Notes under the pieces: model-generated
The model's database searches: none
The model's input: only the letters and a program-made list of their open reading frames with translations
Told to the model about the DNA's origin: nothing
Assembly: GCF_001440545.1 (NCBI RefSeq)
Contig: NZ_LKHP01000008.1
Coordinates: 1-64,000, forward strand
Direction of reading: 5' to 3'
Source of the DNA: Caloramator mitchellensis
GTDB taxonomy: Bacteria; Bacillota; Clostridia; Clostridiales; Caloramatoraceae
Length of the DNA: 64,000 nt
Program-made: the position numbers and the translations under genes
Shown: positions 1 to 9,040 of the stretch, in pieces
How the letters are laid out: each line of letters starts with the position of its first letter
Numbering within the stretch: position 1 is the first letter of the stretch

Positions 1-29
1 CAAGTAATATCATAAATTAAAAACTTAAC

Positions 30-80
30 CCCATGATAGATTTAATTTTACTAACTTAAAGTTTAAAATCCATCATGGGG
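30..80 (-). terminator. Stem-loop downstream of the DEAD-box helicase
   Basis: Inverted repeat with arms CCCCATGATAGATTT and its near-complement ending ATCATGGGG, lying about 20 bases past the helicase stop. On the minus strand the stem is followed by a T-rich stretch, so it probably ends the helicase transcript. Its CCCCATGAT arm resembles the stem-loops at 11203-11288 and 28861-28932. Confidence 0.6.
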
Positions 81-101
81 CTATTCATATGTTTAAAATA
101 A

Positions 102-1682
102 TCACTTACCCTTAGCTACTTCTACATTTACCTTTTTACCCTTAATAGTATTGTCCTTCATTATTTCAAGAACTTCCTTTGCATATTCGGCCGGAACTTC
201 TACAAACGAGAATTTTTCATAAATATCAATGCTTCCTATTAAATCCCCTGGAATTCTAACTTTATCTGCGATAGCACCTACTATGTCCCTTGGGCTTATT
301 CTTTGGTTTCTACCTACATTTATAAACAACCTTACCATTCCAGGTTCTGCACCTGTCCTTTCAAATTCCTTATCAACATCGTCTGCCTTCTTGTCAAGAT
401 TAATTACCATTTTTAGTAAAGCTGCAGCAACGTCAAGCGAAGTATAATCATCTCCAACTATTCTTTCAACTATATCACTATACTTTTCAAGATTATTTTC
501 ATTTATCGTGGTCTTGATTCTATCTATAATTAGATTAGCTCTGGACTCCTCAACATCGTGTAAAGTTGGAACCTTTAGTAGTTTTATTTTTGTCTTAGCA
601 TATCTTTGTATATCTCTTAATTTATAAATTTCTTTTCCGGCTACAAAAGAATATGCTCTTCCTTCCTTACCCGCTCTTCCTGTTCTGCCAATTCTATGAA
701 CATAATACTCCTCGTCCTGTGGAACATCATAATTAAATACCATTTCTACATTTTCAACGTCTATCCCTCTCGCAGCGACATCCGTTGCAACCAACACGTC
801 TATTTGTCCATTCCTAAACTTAGACATAACCCTGTCCCTTTGAGATTGTTTCATATCACCATGAAGTGCATCCGCTAGATAGCCTCTTGCCTGAAGGCTG
901 TTTACTACATCATCAACTTTTTTCTTTGTATTGCAAAATACTAAGGCTAAGTTTGGATTGTGAATATCTAATAATCTAGATAATACTTCTATTTTGTCGC
1001 CTTCCTTAACTTCAAAATATCCCTGTTCTATCGTGGGAACAGTCAGCTCCTTATGAATTACTTTTATGTATTCAGGATTTTTCAAATATTTCTTTGTTAA
1101 TTTCAATATCGGTTCTGGAATTGTTGCTGAAAACAAAACCGTCTGCTTATCTTCGGGTGTTTTTTCAAGAATATATTCTATATCTTCAATAAAGCCCATA
1201 TTAAGCATTTCATCTGCTTCATCAAGCACGAACATTTTAACGTTGTCTAGTTTTAATGTTCCCCTGTCAAGATGGTCAATCACTCTTCCAGGAGTTCCGA
1301 TAATTATTTGGACACCCTTTTTAAGGGCATGAATCTGTCTGTCAATTGACTGCCCGCCGTATATTGGCAATACGTTGATCCCTCTTTTATATTTAGATAG
1401 TTTTTTAAGTTCTTCAGAAACCTGAACCGCAAGTTCCCTTGTCGGACAAAGAATTATCGATTGAAGAGACTTTAATGTAGAATCAACTTTTTCCAGAACA
1501 GGTATTCCAAATGCTGCAGTTTTGCCTGTTCCAGTCTGAGCTTGCCCTATTACATCCTTACCTTCAAGAATAACCGGAATTGCCCTGGATTGAATAGGTG
1601 TTGCTTCTTCAAATCCTAACTCCTCTATTGCCCTTAAAATTTCCTTAGAAACATTTAACTCAATAAATTTTAATTTTTCCAT
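102..1682 (-). CDS. DEAD-box ATP-dependent RNA helicase with C-terminal DbpA-type RNA-binding domain
   Basis: Cytoplasmic ATP-dependent RNA helicase, 526 residues. All core motifs are visible: Q motif (GFEEATPIQ, about 23-31), Walker A AQTGTGKT (48-55), PTRELA, TPGR, DEAD (154-157), SAT (185-187), ARGID and HRIGRTGR (about 329-336). The last 80 or so residues look like the RRM-like DbpA RNA-binding domain, as in CshA/DeaD/DbpA proteins that act in ribosome assembly and cold adaptation. The start follows a good gaggtgat site. It appears monocistronic. Which paralogue it matches (CshA, DeaD or DbpA) cannot be settled by eye. Confidence 0.95.
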   Translation of the reverse strand: MEKLKFIELNVSKEILRAIEELGFEEATPIQSRAIPVILEGKDVIGQAQTGTGKTAAFGIPVLEKVDSTLKSLQSIILCPTRELAVQVSEELKKLSKYKRGINVLPIYGGQSIDRQIHALKKGVQIIIGTPGRVIDHLDRGTLKLDNVKMFVLDEADEMLNMGFIEDIEYILEKTPEDKQTVLFSATIPEPILKLTKKYLKNPEYIKVIHKELTVPTIEQGYFEVKEGDKIEVLSRLLDIHNPNLALVFCNTKKKVDDVVNSLQARGYLADALHGDMKQSQRDRVMSKFRNGQIDVLVATDVAARGIDVENVEMVFNYDVPQDEEYYVHRIGRTGRAGKEGRAYSFVAGKEIYKLRDIQRYAKTKIKLLKVPTLHDVEESRANLIIDRIKTTINENNLEKYSDIVERIVGDDYTSLDVAAALLKMVINLDKKADDVDKEFERTGAEPGMVRLFINVGRNQRISPRDIVGAIADKVRIPGDLIGSIDIYEKFSFVEVPAEYAKEVLEIMKDNTIKGKKVNVEVAKGK

Positions 1683-1763
1683 TATATCACCTCATAATTT
1701 ATTTCACAAAATTATTTAATATTATTTTGTGTTATTTTATTTTTATAATTCTAATAAAAACAT

Positions 1764-1787
1764 AGTGCCGGATAATTCCGGCACTAA
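1764..1787 (-). terminator. Intrinsic terminator of uraA
   Basis: Strong GC stem (AGTGCCGG...CCGGCACT) directly after the uraA stop, followed on the minus strand by a T-rich run (ATGTTTTTATT). Confidence 0.85.
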
Positions 1788-1788
1788 A

Positions 1789-3033
1789 TCATTCATTCAT
1801 TACACCTAATTTTTCAAATAGTATAAAGAACAAGTTTATAACTATAGCAACGATAGTTGCTAGTGCCATACCCTTAAGCTGAACCTGACCTATGTTTAAG
1901 TGGGCGCCACTTAAACCAATTGTCATAACAACTGAGGTTAAAATCAAATTCTTGGGTTTGCTGTAATCTACTTTTTCTTCTACAAGCATTCTAAATCCTG
2001 ATGTAGCTATTACACCAAATAATAGAAGCGATACTCCTCCAATTACAGGCGTTGGTATGCCCTGTATCAATGCTGATAATTTACCAAAGAATGAAAGGAT
2101 AATTGAGATAATAGCAGCTCCACCTATTACCCAGACGCTATAAACCTTTGTTATAGCCATAACTCCAATATTTTCACCATAAGTAGTCGTTGGGACAGAA
2201 CCGAATAATCCTGAAATTGTTGTAGATAATCCATCTCCTAATAACGACCTGTGAAGCCCCGGGTCTTTTGATAAATCCCTTCCAACAAGGTTGCTTGTAA
2301 CCACAAGATGCCCTATATGTTCAGCAAGCACAACAAATGTAGCTGGAACAATAGTCAATATTGCTATGGGGTTAAATTTAGGAGCATATATATGTGGCAA
2401 TACAAACACATTAGCTGATAAGACTGAATCAAAATTGACCAATCCTAGCACAAATGCACTTACATAACCAACAATAATACCAATTAGAACAGGTATAACC
2501 TTCAAGAATCCTTTAAATACTACAGAACCCAATACAACAGTTATAAATGTAATTAGCGATACAGTTATAACCTTTATATCTAGTGCTTTGGCAGTAAATC
2601 CAGCCATATCTGCTGCAACTGGTGCCAATTCTAGACCTATTATAGCAACTATAGCACCCATAGAAGCTGCAGGAAACAATTTGTTTAACCATTCTACACC
2701 TGTATATTTTACTATTACCGCAACTAATATAAATATCAATCCACTAGCTATAAATCCTCCAAGCGCATATTCGTATCCAAACTTTTGCATTATATAGAAA
2801 GTAGGTGCAAGATATGCAAAACTTGAACCTAAATAGGATGGTATTTTGCCTTTAGTAATGAAAATATAAAGTAATGTTCCAATTCCATTGAAAATCAATA
2901 CAAGAGATGGATCGATTTGAAATAATATTGGAACCAACACTGATGCACCAAACATTGCAAATAGGTGTTGAAGGCTAAGTGGAATAGCCTTACCTAAAGA
3001 TGGTTTTTCGTTAACATCGATAAAATTTTTCAT
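1789..3033 (-). CDS. uraA: Uracil permease (NCS2 family)
   Basis: Uracil:H+ symporter of the nucleobase-cation-symport 2 family, 414 residues, with the expected 12-14 hydrophobic segments, the N-terminal QHLFAMFGA motif and the substrate-site region around LAEHIGH (about residues 235-241). It follows pyrR and its leader carries a PyrR-binding loop, so uptake of pyrimidine is placed under the same sensor; this is the lspA-rluD-pyrR-pyrP order known from Bacillus. Start ATG follows AAGGGGAG. Specificity for uracil rather than xanthine is inferred from the PyrR context. Confidence 0.93.
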   Translation of the reverse strand: MKNFIDVNEKPSLGKAIPLSLQHLFAMFGASVLVPILFQIDPSLVLIFNGIGTLLYIFITKGKIPSYLGSSFAYLAPTFYIMQKFGYEYALGGFIASGLIFILVAVIVKYTGVEWLNKLFPAASMGAIVAIIGLELAPVAADMAGFTAKALDIKVITVSLITFITVVLGSVVFKGFLKVIPVLIGIIVGYVSAFVLGLVNFDSVLSANVFVLPHIYAPKFNPIAILTIVPATFVVLAEHIGHLVVTSNLVGRDLSKDPGLHRSLLGDGLSTTISGLFGSVPTTTYGENIGVMAITKVYSVWVIGGAAIISIILSFFGKLSALIQGIPTPVIGGVSLLLFGVIATSGFRMLVEEKVDYSKPKNLILTSVVMTIGLSGAHLNIGQVQLKGMALATIVAIVINLFFILFEKLGVMNE

Positions 3034-3040
3034 TTTAAGC

Positions 3041-3089
3041 TCCCCTTTCTTGTATTGGGGATTTCTCCCCTTATTAGCCTCGCTGGACT
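3041..3089 (-). promoter_or_regulatory. PyrR-binding loop and probable translational attenuator of uraA
   Basis: Minus-strand AGTCCAGCGAGGCT (3076-3089) matches the PyrR consensus ARUCCNGNGAGGYU, inside a stem ATTAG...CTAAT. It is followed by GGGGA-GAAA-TCCCC (3057-3070), a tight tetraloop hairpin. The TCCCC half can instead pair with AGGGGA (3041-3046), the Shine-Dalgarno of uraA. There is no T-run, so control seems to act on translation. Inference: PyrR-UMP stabilises the upstream hairpin, whose lower stem uses part of GGGG, leaving TCCCC free to mask the ribosome site. Confidence 0.75.
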
Positions 3090-3099
3090 AATTTAAAGG

Positions 3100-3648
<549 letters not shown>

Positions 3649-3653
3649 TTAAT

Positions 3654-3738
3654 AAAAAAACTTCCTACAGGCAGCTGTAAGAAGTCGGCAATACTTTCAT
3701 ATTTTCTTATCCCACTCCTTACAGCCTCACTGGACTGT
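3654..3738 (-). promoter_or_regulatory. PyrR-dependent transcription attenuator of pyrR
   Basis: Three elements are visible on the minus strand. The PyrR loop AGTCCAGTGAGGCT (3723-3736) matches the consensus. An intrinsic terminator CTTCTTACAG-CTGC-CTGTAGGAAG (3661-3684) is followed by seven T (3654-3660). An antiterminator can form between GCTGTAAGGAG (3715-3725) and CTTCTTACAGC (3674-3684), 11 pairs and mutually exclusive with both the PyrR hairpin and the terminator. This is the classic Bacillus-type pyr attenuator. Confidence 0.92.
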
Positions 3739-3783
3739 TTAAAGGTAACCTTTATATTAAAATACCACATATTTCTACAATAA

Positions 3784-4701
3784 TCAAGTTATTTTTCTTA
3801 ATTTTTCTATTAAATCTGTAAAATACTCTGGAAGTTCTGCTGAAAATTCCATATATTCTCCTGTTCTTGGATGAACAAATCCAAGTGTCTTTGCATGTAG
3901 CGCTTGACCCTGCAATTTATACTTTTGTTTTTTGTAACCGTAAACTGGATCTCCAACTAACGGGTGTCCTATAGATGCCATATGGACTCTAATCTGATGA
4001 GTTCTTCCAGTTTCAAGCTTGGCTTGAATCAAAGTGTTTTCCTTGAATCTTTCTAATACTTTAAAATGAGTTACTGCCCTTCTTCCATTTTCTACAACAG
4101 CCATTTTTTTTCTTAAAACAGGATGCCTTCCGATAGGTTTGTCTATAGTGCCGTAATCCTCTTTTACAACACCTTCAGTTAAGGCTATATAAATTCTATT
4201 AACTGAGTGTTCTTTTATTTGTTCTGCCAAATTTTGATGAGCCAAATCATTCTTTGCCACAACAAGAACCCCAGAAGTATCCTTATCAATCCTATGAACT
4301 ATTCCCGGCCTTATCACTCCATTTATTCCAGACAATGATTTGCATTTTTTTAGCAGTGCATTAACTAATGTTCCAGTATAATTACCAGCGGCAGGATGAA
4401 CTACCATCCCCTGAGGTTTATTTACAACTACAACGTCGTCATCCTCGTATAAAATATCGATATCAATATCTTCAGCCTGTATTTCCAACTTGACAGGTTC
4501 TGGTATTTCTACTTTTATTACGTCATTTAATCTTAATTTATAATTGCTCTTAGTTATTTTATCATTGACTATAATTTTTTCTTCTTCTATCAGCTTTTGA
4601 ATTCTTGAACGAGACATATCTACTATTTTATCACTTAAAAAAACATCTATTCTCATCCCTACATCTTCTTGATTTACTATAAAGATTTTACCATCTGACA
4701 T
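3784..4701 (-). CDS. RluD-family 23S rRNA pseudouridine synthase (YlyB-like)
   Basis: 305 residues. N-terminal S4 RNA-binding domain (about 15-75, beginning MRIDVFLSDK), then the RluA/RluC/RluD catalytic domain with HRIDKDTSGVLVVAK (about 136-150, catalytic Asp) and the GRTHQIRVHMASIGHPLVGD motif. It isomerises uridines in large-subunit rRNA. It sits directly after lspA and before pyrR, as ylyB does in Bacillus. Start follows ggagtgat. The exact rRNA target is not deducible. Confidence 0.93.
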   Translation of the reverse strand: MSDGKIFIVNQEDVGMRIDVFLSDKIVDMSRSRIQKLIEEEKIIVNDKITKSNYKLRLNDVIKVEIPEPVKLEIQAEDIDIDILYEDDDVVVVNKPQGMVVHPAAGNYTGTLVNALLKKCKSLSGINGVIRPGIVHRIDKDTSGVLVVAKNDLAHQNLAEQIKEHSVNRIYIALTEGVVKEDYGTIDKPIGRHPVLRKKMAVVENGRRAVTHFKVLERFKENTLIQAKLETGRTHQIRVHMASIGHPLVGDPVYGYKKQKYKLQGQALHAKTLGFVHPRTGEYMEFSAELPEYFTDLIEKLRKIT

Positions 4702-4713
4702 AAAATCACTCCA

Positions 4714-5160
4714 TCATTCTTTTGTAAAAAGCATAGTTAAAGCAAGTAAAAAAGTTCCAATAACCACTGAAATATCAGCAATATTAAACACTGGAAAATC
4801 AAAAAAAGTTTTATAATAAACATGAATAAAATCGATTACATAACCCCTAAATACTCTGTCATAAAGATTCCCAATCGCACCTGCTACTATCAAAATCAGA
4901 CTTGCTCGATACCATTTGTTTAATTCTTTATTTGTAAACAAATAGTAAAGCATTCCTCCGATAACAAATGTTGTTACTCCAACAAGAAAAAACTTCTTGT
5001 TTTTAAGAATTCCAAACGCTGCACCTCTATTCTCAACATACACAAATTCAAATACTCCATTAATAATATTCACACCGTTGGAATAAAGTAATTTTGTTTT
5101 TGCTAATATCTTTGTTAATTGATCGATTAAAAATATCAAGGCAATAAAAACTAGTTGCAT
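4714..5160 (-). CDS. lspA: Lipoprotein signal peptidase II
   Basis: Membrane aspartyl protease that cleaves signal peptides from diacylglyceryl-modified prolipoproteins. Four hydrophobic helices and the family motifs NRGAAFG, GNLYDR (first catalytic Asp) and FNIADISVVIG (second catalytic Asp) are present. The chosen start encodes MQLVFIAL and is preceded by GGGGGA; an ATG four codons upstream overlaps that site and is less likely. With this start the protein has 148 residues, typical for LspA. Confidence 0.95.
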   Translation of the reverse strand: MQLVFIALIFLIDQLTKILAKTKLLYSNGVNIINGVFEFVYVENRGAAFGILKNKKFFLVGVTTFVIGGMLYYLFTNKELNKWYRASLILIVAGAIGNLYDRVFRGYVIDFIHVYYKTFFDFPVFNIADISVVIGTFLLALTMLFTKE

Positions 5161-5203
5161 AGTATCCCCCATTTCATTAAGTCGCTATTAAAATCATAAA
5201 ACA

Positions 5204-5225
5204 AGACTTGCAATGTTGCAAGTCT
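5204..5225 (-). terminator. Intrinsic terminator after the DksA-like gene
   Basis: Inverted repeat AGACTTGCAA / TTGCAAGTCT just after the stop of the DksA-like gene. It is followed on the minus strand by TTGTTTTATG, and T-rich sequence also flanks it on the other side. It separates this gene from lspA. Confidence 0.8.
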
Positions 5226-5229
5226 CTTT

Positions 5230-5841
5230 TTATGGCAATTGATTTTTATACTGTTGATTGCTAATATTGTCTGTCTCCTCTACAGTTCCACTTATATATT
5301 CATCCTCGTAATTTCTTTTAAATTTTGGTATTTTATTAAACTCGTCAACATCCTGCCATGCGTCCTCCCCATCATATTCAACTGATTCGCTTATATCATT
5401 AAAGCTTCTTCCAAAGGGATAATTAAGAACTCCTTCCTCTACTGGTCTGTCGTATCTAAAGGTATTGTGATTAACTTTTTCATTCTCGCACTTTACGCAT
5501 CTTGATGCATATGGCAGAAAGTCAAGCCTTTCCTCTTCTATCTCTTTGCCGCATACTTCACATACTCCATAGTTTCCATTCTCAATTCTTTCTAGAGCAT
5601 TATCTATTTGAACTAACATGTTTTTTTCATTTGATAAAAGAGCAAAACCTCTTTCCTTATCAAACATTTCTGTTCCTACGTCAGCGGGATGATTATCGTT
5701 AACTGATAATTCACCTATTTCTTCCCTCTGTGGTGCGGCCAATCCACTCTCATACATCGAATTAATAGTCTTCATTAAATTTTCTCTTTCATTTTGCAAT
5801 TTGCCTTTATATTTTTCAATTTTTGAAGCTTCCAAATTCAT
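5230..5841 (-). CDS. TraR/DksA C4-type zinc finger protein, YteA-like
   Basis: About 203 residues. An N-terminal coiled-coil segment is followed by a DksA/TraR zinc finger, CEVCGKEI...CVKC (about 96-120), and a C-terminal acidic tail of some 80 residues. This layout matches the Firmicute YteA/YocK group, linked to sporulation in Bacillus by expression pattern; the function is not firmly known. The Shine-Dalgarno AAGGAG lies only two bases from this ATG, so the TTG two codons later (5835) may be the real start. It follows the DUF5665 gene with 6 bp between them. Confidence 0.85.
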   Translation of the reverse strand: MNLEASKIEKYKGKLQNERENLMKTINSMYESGLAAPQREEIGELSVNDNHPADVGTEMFDKERGFALLSNEKNMLVQIDNALERIENGNYGVCEVCGKEIEEERLDFLPYASRCVKCENEKVNHNTFRYDRPVEEGVLNYPFGRSFNDISESVEYDGEDAWQDVDEFNKIPKFKRNYEDEYISGTVEETDNISNQQYKNQLP

Positions 5842-5847
5842 CACTCC

Positions 5848-6126
5848 TTATGGGACTCTATATTTAACAAGCCTTATTATTTCCGAAATAACACCGCTAA
5901 TCAAAGGCAAGTTCAGAACTACCAACCTTTGTAGGACAAAAACAACGAGTGCACTTAATATAGTAAAACCTATACCTATTCCAAATCCCCTTGCAATTCC
6001 TGAAACAAAATTTAAGAAAATCATCCTTGAAGGGTTTTGCATTAAATCAATATATTCTCCGAACTTTGCCCTTTCAAGCTGAGAAGATATTTTATTAAGA
6101 ACTTCTATTTCATCGTTATTAATCAT
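5848..6126 (-). CDS. DUF5665 small membrane protein
   Basis: 92 residues. The N-terminal half is helical and charged (LNKISSQLERAKFGEYIDLM), followed by one or two hydrophobic segments (about 44-80) containing GIARGFGIGIGFT. I recognise the pattern as the DUF5665 family of Firmicutes, whose function is unknown. It is probably co-transcribed with the DksA-like gene downstream. Confidence 0.75.
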   Translation of the reverse strand: MINNDEIEVLNKISSQLERAKFGEYIDLMQNPSRMIFLNFVSGIARGFGIGIGFTILSALVVFVLQRLVVLNLPLISGVISEIIRLVKYRVP

Positions 6127-6214
6127 ATAAAACCCTCCATTATTAGTTTGCCTAATTTAATTTTTCTTATGTAATTTAAATTGATTATATTTCCATTTGC
6201 TGTTAAAATAAAAT

Positions 6215-6243
6215 TATAATATGTCTGGACCTTTAAGGCCGGA
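6215..6243 (+). promoter_or_regulatory. -10 element and bulged hairpin before the ECF S-component gene
   Basis: A perfect TATAAT at 6215-6220 lacks a clear -35 box. It is followed at 6224-6243 by TCTGG(A)CC-TTTAA-GGCCGGA, a short stem with one bulged A that ends five bases before the Shine-Dalgarno GGAGGTG (6248-6254). It could be an operator or a small leader structure. I could not match it to a known riboswitch class. Confidence 0.4.
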
Positions 6244-6259
6244 ACATGGAGGTGTTTTT

Positions 6260-6823
6260 ATGCAAATTAATACTCAAATTAAAAGTCAAATTTCTGTAAA
6301 GAAATTGACGCGAATAGCCCTTTTAAGTGCTATTGCTATTTTTATGAGCTTTACTCCTTTTGGTTACATTCAGCTTGGAGCAATTAGAATTACTTTTATG
6401 CATATCCCGGTAATAATTGCTGCAATAGTTGAAGGAATGCTTGGCGGAATAATAGTTGGGTTAATTTTTGGAGTATCAAGCCTTATCAGCAATCTATCAG
6501 GTCCATTGGCGCCAGTATTTATTAACCCTTTAGTATCGATTTTTCCAAGAATAATGATAGGCATAGTATCTTCTATTGTTTACAAAAAAAGCAAAAATGC
6601 ATCAGTTACAGCTGCTCTAGGAACTATAACTAATACCGTTCTTGTTTTGTCTATGATTTATTTTTTTGCAGCTTCAGCTTTTTCAAACATAAGAAAAATT
6701 GCAATAGAAACGTTAGGGAAATTCCTATTAATTATAGCATTAAAAAATGGAATACTTGAAATGCTTGTCGCAGTAATAATAGTTACTGCAGTTGTGAAAG
6801 CTTTGAACTTAAAAATAGAATAA
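6260..6823 (+). CDS. ECF transporter S component (vitamin-type substrate-binding membrane subunit)
   Basis: 187 residues with about six hydrophobic helices. It starts with the usual ECF S-component pattern (KKLTRIALLSAIAIFMSF), in which the AxxxA-like helix contacts the shared EcfT subunit. The sequence resembles the PF12822-type group that includes pantothenate transporters, but the substrate cannot be assigned. ATG at 6260 is chosen because GGAGGTG precedes it; an in-frame ATG 39 bases upstream lies inside the leader hairpin. No EcfA or EcfT gene is nearby, as is usual for group II ECF systems. Confidence 0.85.
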   Translation: MQINTQIKSQISVKKLTRIALLSAIAIFMSFTPFGYIQLGAIRITFMHIPVIIAAIVEGMLGGIIVGLIFGVSSLISNLSGPLAPVFINPLVSIFPRIMIGIVSSIVYKKSKNASVTAALGTITNTVLVLSMIYFFAASAFSNIRKIAIETLGKFLLIIALKNGILEMLVAVIIVTAVVKALNLKIE

Positions 6824-6854
6824 TTTTAGTTTTTAGACACGATTAAATAAATTA

Positions 6855-6923
6855 AAGCCCTTGAACGAAAAATAAAGCGTAATTAATTTATGAGATGATA
6901 CCTTTATAATCGCTCAAGGGCTG
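6855..6923 (-). terminator. Stem-loop between the ECF gene and aroA
   Basis: Arms AGCCCTTGAACGA and TCGCTCAAGGGCT enclose a loop of about 42 bases. It lies between convergent genes and may terminate either. The loop contains, on the minus strand, CTCATAAATTA, exactly as in the stem-loop at 28861-28932. Confidence 0.6.
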
Positions 6924-6949
6924 ATAATTTATTGTAATTAATTATTATA

Positions 6950-8254
6950 TTAATAAATTGAATATATTTTTGCTCCTAATGAAGCCAATATTTGCACAAA
7001 TTCAGGAAAAGAAGTTCTTACATTTTCACATCCTATAACTTTTGTATTACCCAATATCAATCCAACTAAAGAAAAAGCCATTGCTATTCTATGGTCGTCA
7101 AAGGATTCAAAATTGTATTCGTCTTTTTTAGTATATGTGTTCCCTCTTATAAGCATTCCATCTTCAAATTCCTCAACATGCGTCCCCATAATATTTAGAT
7201 TATGTATTATCGATTTTATCCTATCGCTTTCCTTATATCTTAATTCCTTAGCATCATGAATTATAGTTTCACCATCTGCAAAGGCAGCTAATACTGAAAT
7301 CAATGGTATCTCATCAATAAGCCTCGGAATAAATTCGTCGCTTATTTTTATTCCACGTAATTTGCTGCTCTTAATTATAATGCTTCCTGTTGGTTCGTTA
7401 TTAGATATTCCATGTTGAATAATTTCTATTTCTCCACCCATCATTTTAAATATATCTATAAATCCTGTTCTTGTTTCATTCAGCAACACATCATGTATAA
7501 TTATTTCTGAGTTCTCAGTTAATGCAGCAGCAGCAATAATAAATGCCGCTGAGCTTATATCTCCCGGAATGTCTATATCCTTTGCTAATAAATAATTACC
7601 AGATTTTATATTAATTATATTGTCTTCAATTGATATATCTGCTCCAAGAAATTTAAGCATTCTTTCGGTATGGTCCCTTGTTTTTTGTATTTCTTCAACT
7701 GCTGTTTTTCCTTCTGCAAATAAACCAGCTAACAGCAATGCCGACTTAACCTGCGCCGATGGAACTTCCATATTATATTCAATACCCTTTAATCTTCCGC
7801 CATCAATTATCAACGGTGCTAAATCATTATCGTAAAGAGACTTTATTCTAGCTCCCATTAAATTTAAGGGTTTAATAATTCTTTTCATAGGTCTTTTTTG
7901 AAGAGAATTATCACCATACAACACAAATTTGCCATCTAATGCAGATAATAATCCCGACAACAATCTAATCGATGTCCCAGAGTTTCCAACATACAATAAT
8001 TTATTTGCTTTTTTTAGCCCATTTATGCCATTTGAATTTATGTGAATACCATTTTCTCTAATTTTAATTCTAGCATTGAGCATCTTCATCACATTCAAAG
8101 TATTAACAGTGTCCTCTGCAAATAAAAAATTATTAACCACTGCATCTCCATGACACAGTGGCAATATAATAGCTGCTCTATGTGAAATAGATTTATCACC
8201 AGGAAGCTTGACCTCTCCTTTTAGTTCATTTGATTTGTTAGAAATCAAGTCCAT
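6950..8254 (-). CDS. aroA: 3-phosphoshikimate 1-carboxyvinyltransferase (EPSP synthase)
   Basis: Transfers enolpyruvyl from PEP to shikimate-3-phosphate, the sixth step of chorismate synthesis. Motifs: LPGDKSISHRAAI near the N terminus, GNSGTSIRLL (the PEP-binding region), RPMKR, and DHRIAMAFSL near the C terminus. ATG at 8254 is preferred, four bases after the aroF stop and with AGGTGAT upstream, giving 434 residues; a longer in-frame reading adds 23 non-conserved residues within aroF. Last gene of aroB-mtnN-aroF-aroA. Confidence 0.96.
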   Translation of the reverse strand: MDLISNKSNELKGEVKLPGDKSISHRAAIILPLCHGDAVVNNFLFAEDTVNTLNVMKMLNARIKIRENGIHINSNGINGLKKANKLLYVGNSGTSIRLLSGLLSALDGKFVLYGDNSLQKRPMKRIIKPLNLMGARIKSLYDNDLAPLIIDGGRLKGIEYNMEVPSAQVKSALLLAGLFAEGKTAVEEIQKTRDHTERMLKFLGADISIEDNIINIKSGNYLLAKDIDIPGDISSAAFIIAAAALTENSEIIIHDVLLNETRTGFIDIFKMMGGEIEIIQHGISNNEPTGSIIIKSSKLRGIKISDEFIPRLIDEIPLISVLAAFADGETIIHDAKELRYKESDRIKSIIHNLNIMGTHVEEFEDGMLIRGNTYTKKDEYNFESFDDHRIAMAFSLVGLILGNTKVIGCENVRTSFPEFVQILASLGAKIYSIY

Positions 8255-8258
8255 AAAA

Positions 8259-9032
8259 TCACCTCTTATGAACACATTTAAATGTTTCATTCGCCCTTTT
8301 ATATATAAGTTCAAATTCCTCAAAATTTACAGATTGAAAGCCATCTGAGAGAGCATTCTCCGGTTCTGGATGAACTTCAATCAATAGGCCATCAGCTCCT
8401 GCAGCAATTGATGCAAGGCTCATTGGATAAACAAGCTCTCTTCTTCCGGTTCCATGGCTTGGGTCTACTATAATGCGTAGACTGGTCCTTTCTTTAACGA
8501 CTGGAACAGCATTTAAATCAAGCGTATTTCGAGTATAATTTTCAAATGTTCTAATCCCTCTCTCACAGAGTATTATATCATCATTACCTTCAAGTGCTAT
8601 ATATTCAGCCGCATTTAACCACTCTTCTATCGTTGCGGAAATGCCTCTTTTTAATAAAATCGTCTTATTAGTTTTGCCTATCTCTTTTAACAGTGGATAA
8701 TTATACATATTTCTCGAGCCAACTTGTATAACATCGACAGAGTTAATCATTTCTTCAAGGTCCCTTATGTCTAAAACTTCAGAAACTATCTTAACACCAT
8801 ATTTAGTTTTCATATCCTTTAATATTTCAACGCCTTCCATTCCAAGACCTTGAAAACTATAAGGTGAAGTTCGTGGCTTAAACGCTCCTCCTCTAATGTA
8901 TTCAACTCCTAAATTTTTTAAGAAAGAAACCGTTTTATCCATAACTTCATAGTTCTCAACACTGCAAGGCCCTGCAATCATCAATAGTTTTTCATTATTT
9001 TTTCTGGACCCCTTAGTAATTTTCTTTACCAT
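8259..9032 (-). CDS. aroF: 3-deoxy-7-phosphoheptulonate (DAHP) synthase, short single-domain form
   Basis: First step of the shikimate pathway: PEP plus erythrose 4-phosphate to DAHP. 257 residues. Motifs include MIAGPCSVEN, GGAFKPRTSPYSFQGLG, LLKRG, ERGIRTFE, DPSHGTGRR and EVHPEPENALSDG (metal and PEP ligands). This is the AroAbeta/KDO8P-synthase-like type. It has neither the N-terminal ferredoxin-like regulatory domain nor a fused chorismate mutase, so simple feedback by aromatic amino acids is not expected. Confidence 0.95.
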   Translation of the reverse strand: MVKKITKGSRKNNEKLLMIAGPCSVENYEVMDKTVSFLKNLGVEYIRGGAFKPRTSPYSFQGLGMEGVEILKDMKTKYGVKIVSEVLDIRDLEEMINSVDVIQVGSRNMYNYPLLKEIGKTNKTILLKRGISATIEEWLNAAEYIALEGNDDIILCERGIRTFENYTRNTLDLNAVPVVKERTSLRIIVDPSHGTGRRELVYPMSLASIAAGADGLLIEVHPEPENALSDGFQSVNFEEFELIYKRANETFKCVHKR

Positions 9033-9040
9033 ATTACCAC

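Noticed and set aside
5502-5702. Plus-strand reading frame opposite the DksA-like gene, and many similar ones elsewhere
   Set aside because: No ribosome site, no family resemblance, and lies antisense to a conserved gene. Treated as a shadow frame.
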